Below, in pieces: positions 44,818-54,616 of a DNA stretch of 64,000 bases. How positions within the stretch are numbered: the first letter of the stretch is position 1; every line of letters starts with the position of its first letter. This DNA is from Site-B1 sp963722665. Lineage in GTDB: Bacteria; Bacteroidota; Bacteroidia; Flavobacteriales; Flavobacteriaceae. Location of the stretch: positions 1 through 64,000 of the forward strand of contig CAVRNW010000011.1 of NCBI GenBank assembly GCA_963722665.1. Direction: 5' to 3'. The notes beneath the pieces are model-generated. The model was given only the letters and a program-made list of their open reading frames with translations. It made no database searches and was not told the DNA's origin. A program made the translations under genes and the position numbers.

Positions 44818-47800
44818 CTAATCTTCTGTTTGTACAGATGAGTTTGTTTTAGCCTCCTCTGATTTTATTTTGTTTAATTCTAACCTTGCTTCTGAAACTA
44901 CATCATCAAACTCCTTAAAATTATTCAATACACTTTCTAAAATATAAGTTGCCTGATAGGCATCATTCAAAGCATAATAATTCTTTGCCATGACTATCAA
45001 GCCTTTGGCACCAAAATATTTGTACCCGGAATAATCCTTTGCTAACTTTTGCACTTTTGTGTTAGACTCTTTGTATTTACCATCTTTATTCATGAAATAA
45101 GCATTGTAATATAAAGCTTCAGCAGCTAAAGAACCCGTTGCAATTTTTTCAACTTCTGAATATGCTTTTCGGGCCCTTATTTCGTCATTTATTTTAATTG
45201 CTGATCTGGCAATGTACACATGGGCGTCGCTTTTTACTTTATTATCTATATTAGAATTCTGTAATACTTTTTCGGCATATTCAATGGTTTTACTATGATC
45301 ATGTATTTCAAAATAAGCTTTCATTAAATTGGACTGGGCAAAAATTATATTTTGCGGAAAATTAGCTTCGGATTCTAAACGTTTCAAATAAGGAATAGCC
45401 TGATTCCAGGATTTTGATTCTAATACTATTTGTGATAGTCGAGCCAATGCCTCTTCTGAAAATTCATTTTGAGAAGCATCAACAACATATTTGTAATGCG
45501 GAGTTGCATTTTCCTTCAGATCTTTTTTAGAGTACATTTGAGCCAAATAAAAGTGTGACTGTAATGCATGTAATCCGTTAGGGAATTGGTTCAGATAGCC
45601 GTTAAACTGCTTAATAGCCTCATTGGTATTATTATCCAAATATTGTTTTTCTGCCCCTTCATAAGTTGCATTGTCTAAATCGGCATTGGTTACCTCAACA
45701 TAATCTAAGGTTTTTACCCAGGATGCATATTCATTCACTCTTCCCAGATCAATATAGATCAAACGTGCCGTGGCAACTGCCTGAACAGCTTCCGGAGTGC
45801 CGGGATACTTATCTGCCACCGTTTTAAACTTGGTTAATGCATTTTCGTTCCGGCTTGAATTATAATATACTAATCCCTGACGCAACAAAGCTTTCGGCAG
45901 GAAAGGACTCATACTATAATCAGAAATTAGCCTGTCATACTTTTGCATAGCTTTATTGTTTTCATTGGCCTTTACGTATGAATTACCTAATTCATATAAG
46001 GCATCATCACGTAGCTTTGAATTAGGATAATCCTTGATGAAAATTTCTAAATCACCAATCTTTTTTGAAGACTGACCAATGTAACCATAACTCATGGTCT
46101 TTTGAAAAAACGCATAGTCTGTTTCTAATTCACCTATTTCGATAGCATTGGAATAGGCTTGTATTGCTGAAGAATAATTACTTGATACAAACTGGGCATC
46201 ACCCAATCGTAAATACCCGTCATTTAATCTTACTTTATCACTTTTGTGACCAGCAATGAATTGATTGAAATACTCAGCTGCTTTTTTGTAATTCTTCAGT
46301 TTAAAATAAGTGTATGCTAGATTATAATCTATATTCTCAAATTCCGGACTTGAAGATGCTCTAGAACTCCCTAAAAACTGTTTGAAGCTGATCAAGGCAT
46401 CATCATAATTGGCTAAATTATAATCGGCTTCAGCCCTCCAAAACGTTGCTCTTGTGGTAAAAGTTTCATCTCTGGGTTCCTTTATTGAACTTTCAAATAG
46501 GTCCCTTGCCTCCAGATATTGCTGTTCGTTATACAATTCAATTCCTCTGAAAAAGGCCACTTTTTGATAGGCTACTTTATTTTCAAAACTATTTTTCCCT
46601 TTTAACAGATTCAAAGCTTCCTTATAATTTTTAGATGTAATATAGGAATCGATCAATAAGGTTTCAATTTCTTCTTTATAGCTTGTGTTTGGATATTTGT
46701 TTAAATAACCTGCCAGTACTTGAGGCACAGATTGATATGGGTTTCCTATTTCATAACTGATTTTGGCATAATTCAACCAGGCATCTTCCTGAATTTTTTC
46801 ATCAAAATCCATTTCTGATGCATTTCTAAATGCATTTAATGCTTCTTGTTTTTTACCAACATTAATATAACTTTCGCCTAGATGGTAGTAAGCATTTTGA
46901 GCAACGCTGTTTTTTCCATCGATTATTTTATTGAATTCAGAAATTGCTTTATCATATTCGCCTTGCTTATAGTAGGCATATCCTAATTGATAGTAATCAG
47001 TATTGCTCCATCTACCTCTTTTCCCTTTGTATTTCGTGAGATATGGAATAGATTCAGCGTATTCTTTTAAATTAAAATAACTTTCCCCTATGATCTTGTT
47101 CAGCTCTGATATTTCATTATCATCGCTATTAGGTAATTGCCCTTTTGCAAGGTTTATCGCTTCTTGAAACCTTCCTAATTTAAAATTCAGATCTGCTTGA
47201 TAATAAGACAGTTTTTCTTTGTATTTATCTTCATCCTCCACCTGTTCAAAATATTCATTGGCCTTATCATAATCATCACTCTGATACGCCATAAAACCAA
47301 TATAATATTTAGCCTGAGATCCATATTCCATAGAAGTTTCAACACGTCCTAAATATTTTCTCGCATCGTTATAATTTTGAGTTACGAAAGAAGCATAGCC
47401 ATAATTAAAGTTGTATTTTTCTCTTTCTTTTTTAGCCATAGAATTTTCATCAACCTTATTATACCACTTTCTGGCCTGTGCATAGTTTTCATTTTCAAAA
47501 TAATAATCTGCCACATCTATAAAGGCTTTGTTCCTTTTAGTGCTAGTAGGATAGCTATCAACAAATCTTTGAATGAGATCATCTGCATTTTGCTGATTAA
47601 GTCTCACGGCACAATTTGCAATGTAATATGCACAATCAGATTCTATGACCTCGTCATCAGTTTTGGACTTAATTTGATTAAAAACAGATTGAGCTGCTAA
47701 ATATTGGCTGTTATTATAAAGAGAAAGTGCTTTTTGATAATCTACAAATTGACTAGTGAAAGTCGCAGATTGTTGTGACTGAATACTGTAACTAAATATA

Positions 47801-47838
47801 ATAGTTAACAATACTAATAAGACAGTTTTTTTAGGCAT
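44818..47838 (-). CDS. Large tetratricopeptide-repeat protein
   Basis: 1006 residues with a signal peptide (MPKKTVLLVLLTIIFSYSIQ, cleavage near SQQ). Almost the whole protein consists of TPR or SEL1-like helical repeats; good examples are YYQLGYAYYKQGEYDKAISE, NLAYTYFKLKNYKKAAEYFN and ALYELGNSYVKANENNKAMQ. Related proteins of this size in Bacteroidota are periplasmic and lie next to a barrel protein, as here. A role in outer-membrane assembly or gliding-type machinery is possible but not shown. The gene is intact over 3 kb. Confidence 0.85.
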   Translation of the reverse strand: MPKKTVLLVLLTIIFSYSIQSQQSATFTSQFVDYQKALSLYNNSQYLAAQSVFNQIKSKTDDEVIESDCAYYIANCAVRLNQQNADDLIQRFVDSYPTSTKRNKAFIDVADYYFENENYAQARKWYNKVDENSMAKKEREKYNFNYGYASFVTQNYNDARKYLGRVETSMEYGSQAKYYIGFMAYQSDDYDKANEYFEQVEDEDKYKEKLSYYQADLNFKLGRFQEAINLAKGQLPNSDDNEISELNKIIGESYFNLKEYAESIPYLTKYKGKRGRWSNTDYYQLGYAYYKQGEYDKAISEFNKIIDGKNSVAQNAYYHLGESYINVGKKQEALNAFRNASEMDFDEKIQEDAWLNYAKISYEIGNPYQSVPQVLAGYLNKYPNTSYKEEIETLLIDSYITSKNYKEALNLLKGKNSFENKVAYQKVAFFRGIELYNEQQYLEARDLFESSIKEPRDETFTTRATFWRAEADYNLANYDDALISFKQFLGSSRASSSPEFENIDYNLAYTYFKLKNYKKAAEYFNQFIAGHKSDKVRLNDGYLRLGDAQFVSSNYSSAIQAYSNAIEIGELETDYAFFQKTMSYGYIGQSSKKIGDLEIFIKDYPNSKLRDDALYELGNSYVKANENNKAMQKYDRLISDYSMSPFLPKALLRQGLVYYNSSRNENALTKFKTVADKYPGTPEAVQAVATARLIYIDLGRVNEYASWVKTLDYVEVTNADLDNATYEGAEKQYLDNNTNEAIKQFNGYLNQFPNGLHALQSHFYLAQMYSKKDLKENATPHYKYVVDASQNEFSEEALARLSQIVLESKSWNQAIPYLKRLESEANFPQNIIFAQSNLMKAYFEIHDHSKTIEYAEKVLQNSNIDNKVKSDAHVYIARSAIKINDEIRARKAYSEVEKIATGSLAAEALYYNAYFMNKDGKYKESNTKVQKLAKDYSGYKYFGAKGLIVMAKNYYALNDAYQATYILESVLNNFKEFDDVVSEARLELNKIKSEEAKTNSSVQTED

Positions 47839-47863
47839 GTACTATAGCTTTTTTAATAAAATT

Positions 47864-47871
47864 CAAAGATA
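47864..47871 (-). promoter_or_regulatory. Putative promoter of the TPR-barrel pair
   Basis: On the minus strand TATCTTTG (47864-47871) fits the TAnnTTTG -7 consensus, 26 bases before the TPR start codon. No clear TTG lies at the -33 position, so the call is weak. Confidence 0.45.
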
Positions 47872-48004
47872 AATTAATCTAATCCCTATAACGATTGAAT
47901 TTAATTATAATTATACCGTAATTTTAAAAAGTAGAAAATTGATTCTTTTTTAATCTCATTTTATATGATACTTTTACAACATAATTAAGTTTAGATTTCT
48001 TACT

Positions 48005-48688
48005 ATGTCAAATTCTGTGTTAAGTTTAAAAAATGCTTCCATATATCAAGGTAATAGTTTGATATTGTCTGAAGTCAATGTCGATATCAATAAAGGCGAA
48101 TTTGTCTATTTAATTGGTAAAACAGGATCTGGCAAAAGTAGCTTCATGAAAACCCTTTATGGAGACATTCAATTAACAGATGGTGAAGGTGCAATAGTAG
48201 ATTATAATTTAAGAACACTTGAAGAGAAGGACATCCCTTTTTTACGTCGTAAATTAGGCATTATATTTCAGGATTTTAAATTATTACCTGATAGAACTGT
48301 CAATGAAAATTTATCTTTTGTCTTGAAAGCCACGGGATGGAAAGATAAAAAAGAAATGAGCACGAGAATAGAAGAAGTTTTAGACAAAGTAGGAATGAAA
48401 ACCTCAGGATATAAATTTCCTCATGAATTATCAGGTGGAGAGCAACAGCGTGTTGCAATTGCTAGAGCTCTTTTAAATAATCCGGAACTCATTTTAGCCG
48501 ACGAACCAACAGGAAATCTCGATCCTCAAACAAGTGTTGAAGTAATGAAAGTATTACAAGACATCAATAAGAATGGGAACACAATCCTTATGGCAACGCA
48601 TGATTATGCCTTACTGCTAAAATACCCAAGTAAAACACTTAAATGTGATGAAAACAAAGTGTTTGAAGTGGTGCAAAGAAAAAGTTAA
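48005..48688 (+). CDS. ftsE: Cell division ATP-binding protein FtsE
   Basis: 227 residues with a full ABC ATPase core: Walker A GKTGSGKSS (residues 38-46), signature LSGGEQQRV (142-150) and Walker B LILADEPTGNLD (162-173). It fits FtsE, which with FtsX regulates cell-wall hydrolysis during division. No ftsX partner is next to it; instead a glycosyltransferase gene follows at 12 bp. Its function as FtsE rather than another small ATPase is the likely family assignment, not proven. Confidence 0.88.
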   Translation: MSNSVLSLKNASIYQGNSLILSEVNVDINKGEFVYLIGKTGSGKSSFMKTLYGDIQLTDGEGAIVDYNLRTLEEKDIPFLRRKLGIIFQDFKLLPDRTVNENLSFVLKATGWKDKKEMSTRIEEVLDKVGMKTSGYKFPHELSGGEQQRVAIARALLNNPELILADEPTGNLDPQTSVEVMKVLQDINKNGNTILMATHDYALLLKYPSKTLKCDENKVFEVVQRKS

Positions 48689-48699
48689 AAAAATACAGA

Positions 48700-49594
48700 A
48701 TGCTTTCAATATTAATTCCAACCTTTAATTATAATGTATATCCATTAGTTGAAGAATTGGAATCTCAAGCTTTAAAAGCTAAACTAAATTTTGAAATCAT
48801 TTGTATTGATGATGGGTCGTTTTCAATTTTGAACGAGCAAAATCAAAAAATAAATGCTTTGACCAACTGCAGGTTTATTGAAAATAAAAAAAATATAGGA
48901 AGAAGTAAGATTAGGAATCTATTAGCAAAAAAAGCTAAATATGAATGGTTACTGTTTTTAGATGCCGATGTGTATCCCAAAAATTCTAACTTTTTAATAA
49001 GGTATATCAACTCTGTCGTTAAGAATAGTGAAATAATTTATGGTGGAATATTATATAAGGACCACACTCCAAAACAAGAAAATATGTTGCGTTGGGTTTA
49101 TGGAAACGAAAGGGAAGCTTTATCAGTAGCAGAAAGGGATAAAAACAAATACCTTCGGTTTTTAACTTTAAATTTTCTTATTAAAAAATCGGTATTTAAA
49201 AAAGTAGAATTTAATGAAACTATACCTAATGCCAGGCATGAGGACACGTTGTTTGCATATGATATTAAAAAAAATAAAATTAATTTGGTTCACATTGACA
49301 ACCCTGTTTATCATTTAGGCCTTGACTCTAGTAAACTATTCCTTAAAAAATCTCTTAAATCAGTAGAATCACTTTTGTTTTTGGTTAGGAACAAACTCTG
49401 TAGCCTCTAATTTTACTAAATTAACCAAGATTTTTATGATCAGTAAGACCATTTTTTTAAATCGGATTTTTGCATATTCCTACAAAAAGTATCAAAATAA
49501 ATTCGAAGAAAACTTACTATCAGATAATCCTTCATTATTGATTTTTGACTTATATCGTTTGTGCTATCTTTGTTATATAGATAAAAAGAAATAA
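48700..49594 (+). pseudogene. Glycosyltransferase family 2, split by one extra base
   Basis: A GT-A fold glycosyltransferase: MLSILIPTFNYNVYPLVEEL, the nucleotide-binding EIICIDDGS and the DxD-like FLDADVYP. The frame ends at TAA 49410 after VRNKLCSL. In the next frame a normal family C-terminus follows (VASNFTKLTKIFMISKTIFL, ending LIFDLYRLCYLCYIDKKK) to a TAA at 49592-49594, one base before the next ATG. Removing one A in the AAA at 49393-49395 leaves 894 nt, 297 residues. It lies 12 bp after ftsE and directly abuts another GT2 gene. Confidence 0.85.
49545..49572 (+). promoter_or_regulatory. Putative internal promoter for the second GT2 gene
   Basis: TATCTTTG (49565-49572) fits the -7 box and a TTG (49545-49547) lies 17 bases upstream. 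Both are inside the frameshifted 3' end of the first GT2 gene, 22 bases before the second GT2 ATG. It could keep expression going if the upstream gene is lost. Confidence 0.5.
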
Positions 49595-50536
49595 ATGCCT
49601 TTATTTTCAGTTGTAATTCCACTTTTTAATAAAGAAAAATATATTGAAGAAACAATAAAGAGTGTTTTAAACCAATCATTTAAGGACTTTGAGCTTATTA
49701 TTATTAATGACGGTTCCACAGATAAAAGTTTAGCAATTGCAAAAAATGTTTTATCCCCTATAACCAATTCCAGAATTATAACTCAAAAAAACAGTGGACT
49801 TTCGGCAACCAGAAACAATGGAGTTAAAGAAGCAAAAGGTGAGTTAATTGCTTTTATAGACGCAGATGACCTATGGTTTCCTGATTTTTTGCAACATATT
49901 TATAACTTATATAAAACTTTTCCCGAAGCTTCAGTTTATGGCACTAGTTACTTAGAAAAATATAATGATAAAACAATTCTAGTACCGAAAATAAATCTGG
50001 ATTTAGCACCACAAAAAAATGAAATTTTAATTGAAGATTTTTTTAAAGCCAATATGTATCAACCAATAATCTGCCAAAGTAGTTTTGCCGGTAAGAGATC
50101 TGTTTTTATGGATATTAAATTTAATGAGGAAATAAATTATTCTGAAGACATCGATTTTTACATAAGAAGTAATATGAAGTTCAAATTAGCTTACTATAAC
50201 ATACCAATGGCTATAATTCAATTAGATATTCCAAATCAAATTACTTCTAGCGGTATAAAAGGTAAAATAATACCAGATTTAGATTTGTACGAGAATGCTG
50301 CTGCAAAAAACTATAGTTTAAAAAAATATCTTGATTTTTATCGTTATACATTCTTAATACAATACAAGCTTTGTGGTAATACTCAAAAGGAAAAATTGTT
50401 ATTAAAAAAGATCGACCTTAAGAATTTAACTTTAAAACAACGAATTCTAACTAAAAGCCCAATAGTATTATTACGTGTTCTAAAAGGATTGAAAAAATAT
50501 CTTATTAAGTACAAAATTAGGCTGACCTCGTTTTAG
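49595..50536 (+). CDS. Glycosyltransferase family 2
   Basis: 313 residues of GT-A fold: FSVVIPLFNKEKYIEETIKS, VLNQSFKDFELIIINDGSTD, SGLSATRNNGVKEAKGELIA and FIDADDLWFP with the DxD motif. It probably adds sugars in surface polysaccharide or O-antigen synthesis, judging from the adjacent GT4, phosphoethanolamine-transferase-like and flippase genes. It converges with the GT4 gene; the stop codons are 3 bp apart. The donor and acceptor are unknown. Confidence 0.88.
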   Translation: MPLFSVVIPLFNKEKYIEETIKSVLNQSFKDFELIIINDGSTDKSLAIAKNVLSPITNSRIITQKNSGLSATRNNGVKEAKGELIAFIDADDLWFPDFLQHIYNLYKTFPEASVYGTSYLEKYNDKTILVPKINLDLAPQKNEILIEDFFKANMYQPIICQSSFAGKRSVFMDIKFNEEINYSEDIDFYIRSNMKFKLAYYNIPMAIIQLDIPNQITSSGIKGKIIPDLDLYENAAAKNYSLKKYLDFYRYTFLIQYKLCGNTQKEKLLLKKIDLKNLTLKQRILTKSPIVLLRVLKGLKKYLIKYKIRLTSF

Positions 50537-50538
50537 AA

Positions 50539-51643
50539 TTAATCATTTGAATCCAATTGTAATTCATTTAAATATTTATTCCACTCTAATCCAATATTTT
50601 CCATTGAAAACTTTGTGATACTTTCTTTACTATAGGCCTTGCACTTATTGTATAAGGGTTTATTAGTGACTATTTCATTAAATGCCTGAGCTGAGCATTT
50701 TAAAATTTTGATCTTCAACTAATAATCCGTTTTTTCCATGTACTATTATTTCATTGGGCCCTGATTTACAATCAAAAGATACTACAGGAGTACCGCAAGC
50801 TAATGCCTCAATCAGCACTCTTGGAAAACCTTCATTTTTACTTGATAGGATTAAAAATTGTGCATGAGCTAAATAATTAAATGGATTTTCTTGATAAGGC
50901 AACAATTCAACGTTTGTTTGGAGATTTAGATCCTCTATTTTTTTAATTATTAAATCTCTTTCCGGTCCATCACCAATAATGTAAAGTTTTATATTTCGCT
51001 GTGGCAAAATTGAATTGCTATAGGCATCAATTAGCTTATCTATTTGTTTAACAGGATGCAATCTACCAACTGCAATAACATATTCATCTTTAATGATTAA
51101 ATTTTCTGATGCTGTTTTAAGCTTAATGTAATTTATATCAATAGGATTGAAAATTGTACTAACATTATTAAAGTTGTATTTTTTTTCTATTTCTTTTTTA
51201 ATATCCAAGGAAACGACATTAATTCCAGCATAATTTTTATATAAATAATTTGAAAGCATTTTGGGGTGAGGAAAGTACCAATCCAATTTATAGCTTCTAA
51301 CCATATTCACCATTTTGGTTCTAAAAACCAGTTTGTTCAACAGAAATTCTCTTATCGGAAAGTTTTTCATCCTAAAATCCAGAACCAGATCGAATTGATG
51401 TTGTATAATTTTATCACGAAGTACTTTATATCTTAAAAATTTATTTAAACTAGATTGAGACCCTTTTTTAAACAGACCCAAATTGATCAATTCTCCAGAA
51501 TACGGATATAAAATATCATCAAAAAGAGTTATAACAAAAACCTGATAACCCAAATCGCTCAAGATTTTGGATAGCAGTCCCGCAGAACGCTCTGCTCCGC
51601 CACCACTTAATGTCTCCATTAGTATGCCGATTTTTTGACTCAT
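50539..51643 (-). pseudogene. Glycosyltransferase family 4, split by one extra base
   Basis: A GT-B enzyme starting MSQKIGILMETLSGGGAERS. It contains FNPIDINYIKL, GRLHPVKQIDKLIDAYS, LYIIGDGPERDLIIKKIED and SSKNEGFPRVLIEALACGTP with the catalytic E-x7-E. The frame ends at 50678 after LSSGI. In the next frame AQAFNEIVTNKPLYNKCKAY continues to a TAA at 50539. Removing one base near 50692 leaves 1104 nt, 367 residues. Its ATG overlaps the stop of the phosphoethanolamine-transferase-like gene (ATGA), so the two are translationally coupled. Confidence 0.86.
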
Positions 51644-53217
51644 TTAATTTCTTGTAATTTAAAAACATCAAAATCCAGACTATCTTTTATAATACGCTTT
51701 CTGTTCTTAAATTGGGAGCTGAAAATACTTCTTTCGCTTTTTAATAACTCACTCTCAATACCAATAAAATGGCTAAAGCTATGTGGAAAATCATCTAACA
51801 TATAAGCTCTGGTTTCATCTATCATGAAATCTGAAGGTTTATAAAAATTTGCGGACATATAAACTATAAAAGGCACCTCATACATAGTCGAAGTAGGTTT
51901 ATCTTCAAAATGACCAAAGAAATCTTCAGTATCATAAACCTCTTCTCCATGATCTGAAAAATAGATAAGAGCACTCTTTACTTTTTCCTCCTGAACTATT
52001 TTAATCATTTCCGACACAACAAAATCTGTATATAAAATGGCATTGTCATAAGTATCAATAATGTTGTTTTTTTTGTTATTAATTTCCGAAGAAAATTTAT
52101 TAAAAGACTTGGGATAACGTTTATCATAAGCATAATGATTACCAGTTATATGAACAAAAATCACTTTTTTACCGTTTACAGATAGTTTTTCCTTGAGCTT
52201 TGGAAGCAGCACTTCATCATAGCTTGTTTTGTTTCGATAATCGTTGTAATTTAGAAACACACTTTCGTCTGCTGCAGAAGCCAATCGAGATACTAAATTG
52301 TCATGAAATCCCACAGGTCGCTGATTGGAAAGCCAATATACTTTATAACCTGCATTTTTAATAAAACTAATCAAGGAAGTAGATTCTTTTGGATTCTCAT
52401 AATTTGACAAGGTAAAAATATCAAAAATTGACCCTGTAGTAAATACATGTGAACTTATAACATTTTTGTAAACCAATAAAGAATCTGACAATTTCTGAAG
52501 CCTTGGAGTGGTTTCTCTGTCATAACCATAAATTCCCATATGCTTACTTGTTGCAGATTCTCCTATTACAACAATGATTGCATCATTTTCTGTCACTAAT
52601 TTTGTTTTAATGTTTTTTTTCTGATCATTAAATTTATTTATTGAATCTACCTGGTCTTGATATTGTCCATAAGATTTAATAGTTATATATGGCAAATTGT
52701 AAACAATTAATTCAGAAAATTTTAGAATTGATAATACAAATACAATCAATAATAAGCTGCCAATTAAACTAACCGATTTGGTTTTGACTTGTTTGTAAAT
52801 TTTTTTATTAAAAACATTTAATAATGGTAATAAGAATAGCAATAACCAAAATAAATTGTACTGGTAATAAACCGAACTAAACTCTTTAATTTCATTAAAA
52901 TTAGTGTTAAGGATAACATAGATATATGATGCATTAAAACGTGTTTGAAAAAGCACAAATAGTCCTGTTTCAATTATTAAGATCAAATAGAAAAGTATAA
53001 TTAGAATGTCAGCTATTTTTTTTCCATATTTGATTCCTGCCAACTGATTGATTGCTAAAAATATTACTAAACCAAATAATATATTTTCGATTAAATTTGG
53101 AAAGACTGAGAAACCTGATTGCGATATTGATACTTCTAATAATACACTTAATAGAATAGGATATGCCAATAAAATAAAATGAGCGATTTCCAAGAGATAT
53201 TTAAATAATTTTTTCAC
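51640..53217 (-). CDS. Phosphoethanolamine transferase-like sulfatase-fold membrane protein (EptA-like)
   Basis: 525 residues beginning with GTG. Five hydrophobic helices span about residues 10-170. The C-terminal alkaline-phosphatase-fold domain has AIIVVIGESATSKHMGIYGY with the catalytic Thr-like nucleophile, KKVIFVHITGNHYAYDKRYP and LIYFSDHGEEVYDTEDFFGH. The fold fits EptA/ArnT-neighbouring phosphoethanolamine transferases or related lipid-headgroup modifiers. In this locus it probably modifies lipid A or polysaccharide. It is intact. Confidence 0.85.
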   Translation of the reverse strand: MKKLFKYLLEIAHFILLAYPILLSVLLEVSISQSGFSVFPNLIENILFGLVIFLAINQLAGIKYGKKIADILIILFYLILIIETGLFVLFQTRFNASYIYVILNTNFNEIKEFSSVYYQYNLFWLLLFLLPLLNVFNKKIYKQVKTKSVSLIGSLLLIVFVLSILKFSELIVYNLPYITIKSYGQYQDQVDSINKFNDQKKNIKTKLVTENDAIIVVIGESATSKHMGIYGYDRETTPRLQKLSDSLLVYKNVISSHVFTTGSIFDIFTLSNYENPKESTSLISFIKNAGYKVYWLSNQRPVGFHDNLVSRLASAADESVFLNYNDYRNKTSYDEVLLPKLKEKLSVNGKKVIFVHITGNHYAYDKRYPKSFNKFSSEINNKKNNIIDTYDNAILYTDFVVSEMIKIVQEEKVKSALIYFSDHGEEVYDTEDFFGHFEDKPTSTMYEVPFIVYMSANFYKPSDFMIDETRAYMLDDFPHSFSHFIGIESELLKSERSIFSSQFKNRKRIIKDSLDFDVFKLQEIK

Positions 53218-53221
53218 TCTA

Positions 53222-54517
53222 TTATAATTTTTTGACGCTTATAGAAACTGAAAAATAAAGGTAATAACCAATAAGCAGATAGATTAAGTAGCTTAACGCA
53301 TAAGGCCTTAACTACTCCTACCAATCCATATATATCTCAATAAACAAATAACTTAACCCAAAATATAATAGATTTAAAGTACCATTACTTATTATAATAA
53401 GCTTTTACCATTAGTTTGGCATGAAACTGCTTAACTATAGCTATTGCCAGATATACTAATGAAATCTGGCAATCAATTGCCAAAAAAATAAGTGTGAAGC
53501 TGGTAAAAATTCTTCACTTAAAAACAATTTTAATAAAAAAAAGCGTAAAAAATAAATAGCAACCAAACCTATCATTAACAAAGGAATACTTATTGAATAA
53601 AAACTCCTTAATTCCTGTTTGAAAACTTTAAATTCATTTGATTTGGATAGTCGAGGTAACAAATAAAATGACATCAAACTAATAAAAAACATCAAGTAAT
53701 ATGTCGAAATCCTGTTCACTGCTTCCCAATAACCCGCTTCCTGTATTCCTAATTTTTCAATAATAAGATTTCTAATTAATAAAAATGAAATTGAACTAAT
53801 TGCAATAGCATAAATTGCCATGAGAAGATAAATATTCATGTTTTTTAAAACATCAACAGAAAACAAGTCAAACCTAAAAATTGTATTTAGAATCCTTCTA
53901 TCTTCTCCCAAAGCAAAAAAATTAAAAATAAAAACTAATACTGGTCCAACAATAACTCCTACTAATCCTCCTTCTAATCCATACTGAATAATAAAAAATA
54001 CCGTGACAGACATATTTACTATACTCAAAATTGAATTAACGATTACAAGTTTTCTGTAGTGCTCTAATCCATTCAGGATATATATTATTAAAAGATTTAA
54101 AGAAAAAAATGGCAGACCAACACCAAGAATTTTTATAACATATGCATAATTTTCAGTTTGAAATAAAAGATGACTCCAAATAGACGAGAACAACCACAAG
54201 ATTATGCCAATAACTAATGCTATTCCAATGCTTAATTGAAATATAGTGGCAGTAATTCTATCTTTTTGGTATTTATTGTCACTATACTCTGCTATGTAAC
54301 GTATTGTACCATTATGATATCCTTCTGCAGTAAAACTAGAAGAAGCCTGAATAAAGTTTCTTAAATTCCCTAATAATGCCAAACCAGATGGCCCTAAAAT
54401 AGTAGCCACTACTTTGGAAGTAATTATTCCCGACAATACTTTGACAACTATAATAATAGCGTTATAGTAAGAAGCCTTTAACACTTGCTTGTTAGAATAA
54501 AAAAATCTGAACTTCAT
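53222..54517 (-). pseudogene. O-antigen flippase-like protein with a decayed C-terminus
   Basis: The first 353 residues (MKFRFFYSNKQVLKASYYNA, with about ten helices) are a Wzx/O-antigen translocase. The frame ends after FFWQLIARFH at 53456. Downstream to 53222, pieces of the expected C-terminus are still readable (LAIAIVKQFHAKLMVKA, IIISNGTLNLLYFGLSYLFI, VVKAYALSYLIYLL), but in different frames with at least four indels, including a TA duplication. The intact paralog at 54617-55927 shows what is missing. This is the most heavily eroded coding gene in the window. Confidence 0.8.
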
Positions 54518-54616
54518 ATGAGGATAAACCTAATATTACGAATATACAATATTAGATTATTAACTTTTTTGAAAGAATTAAAAACAGTATTAATAATTAC
54601 TTTAAAAGCCTTAAAA

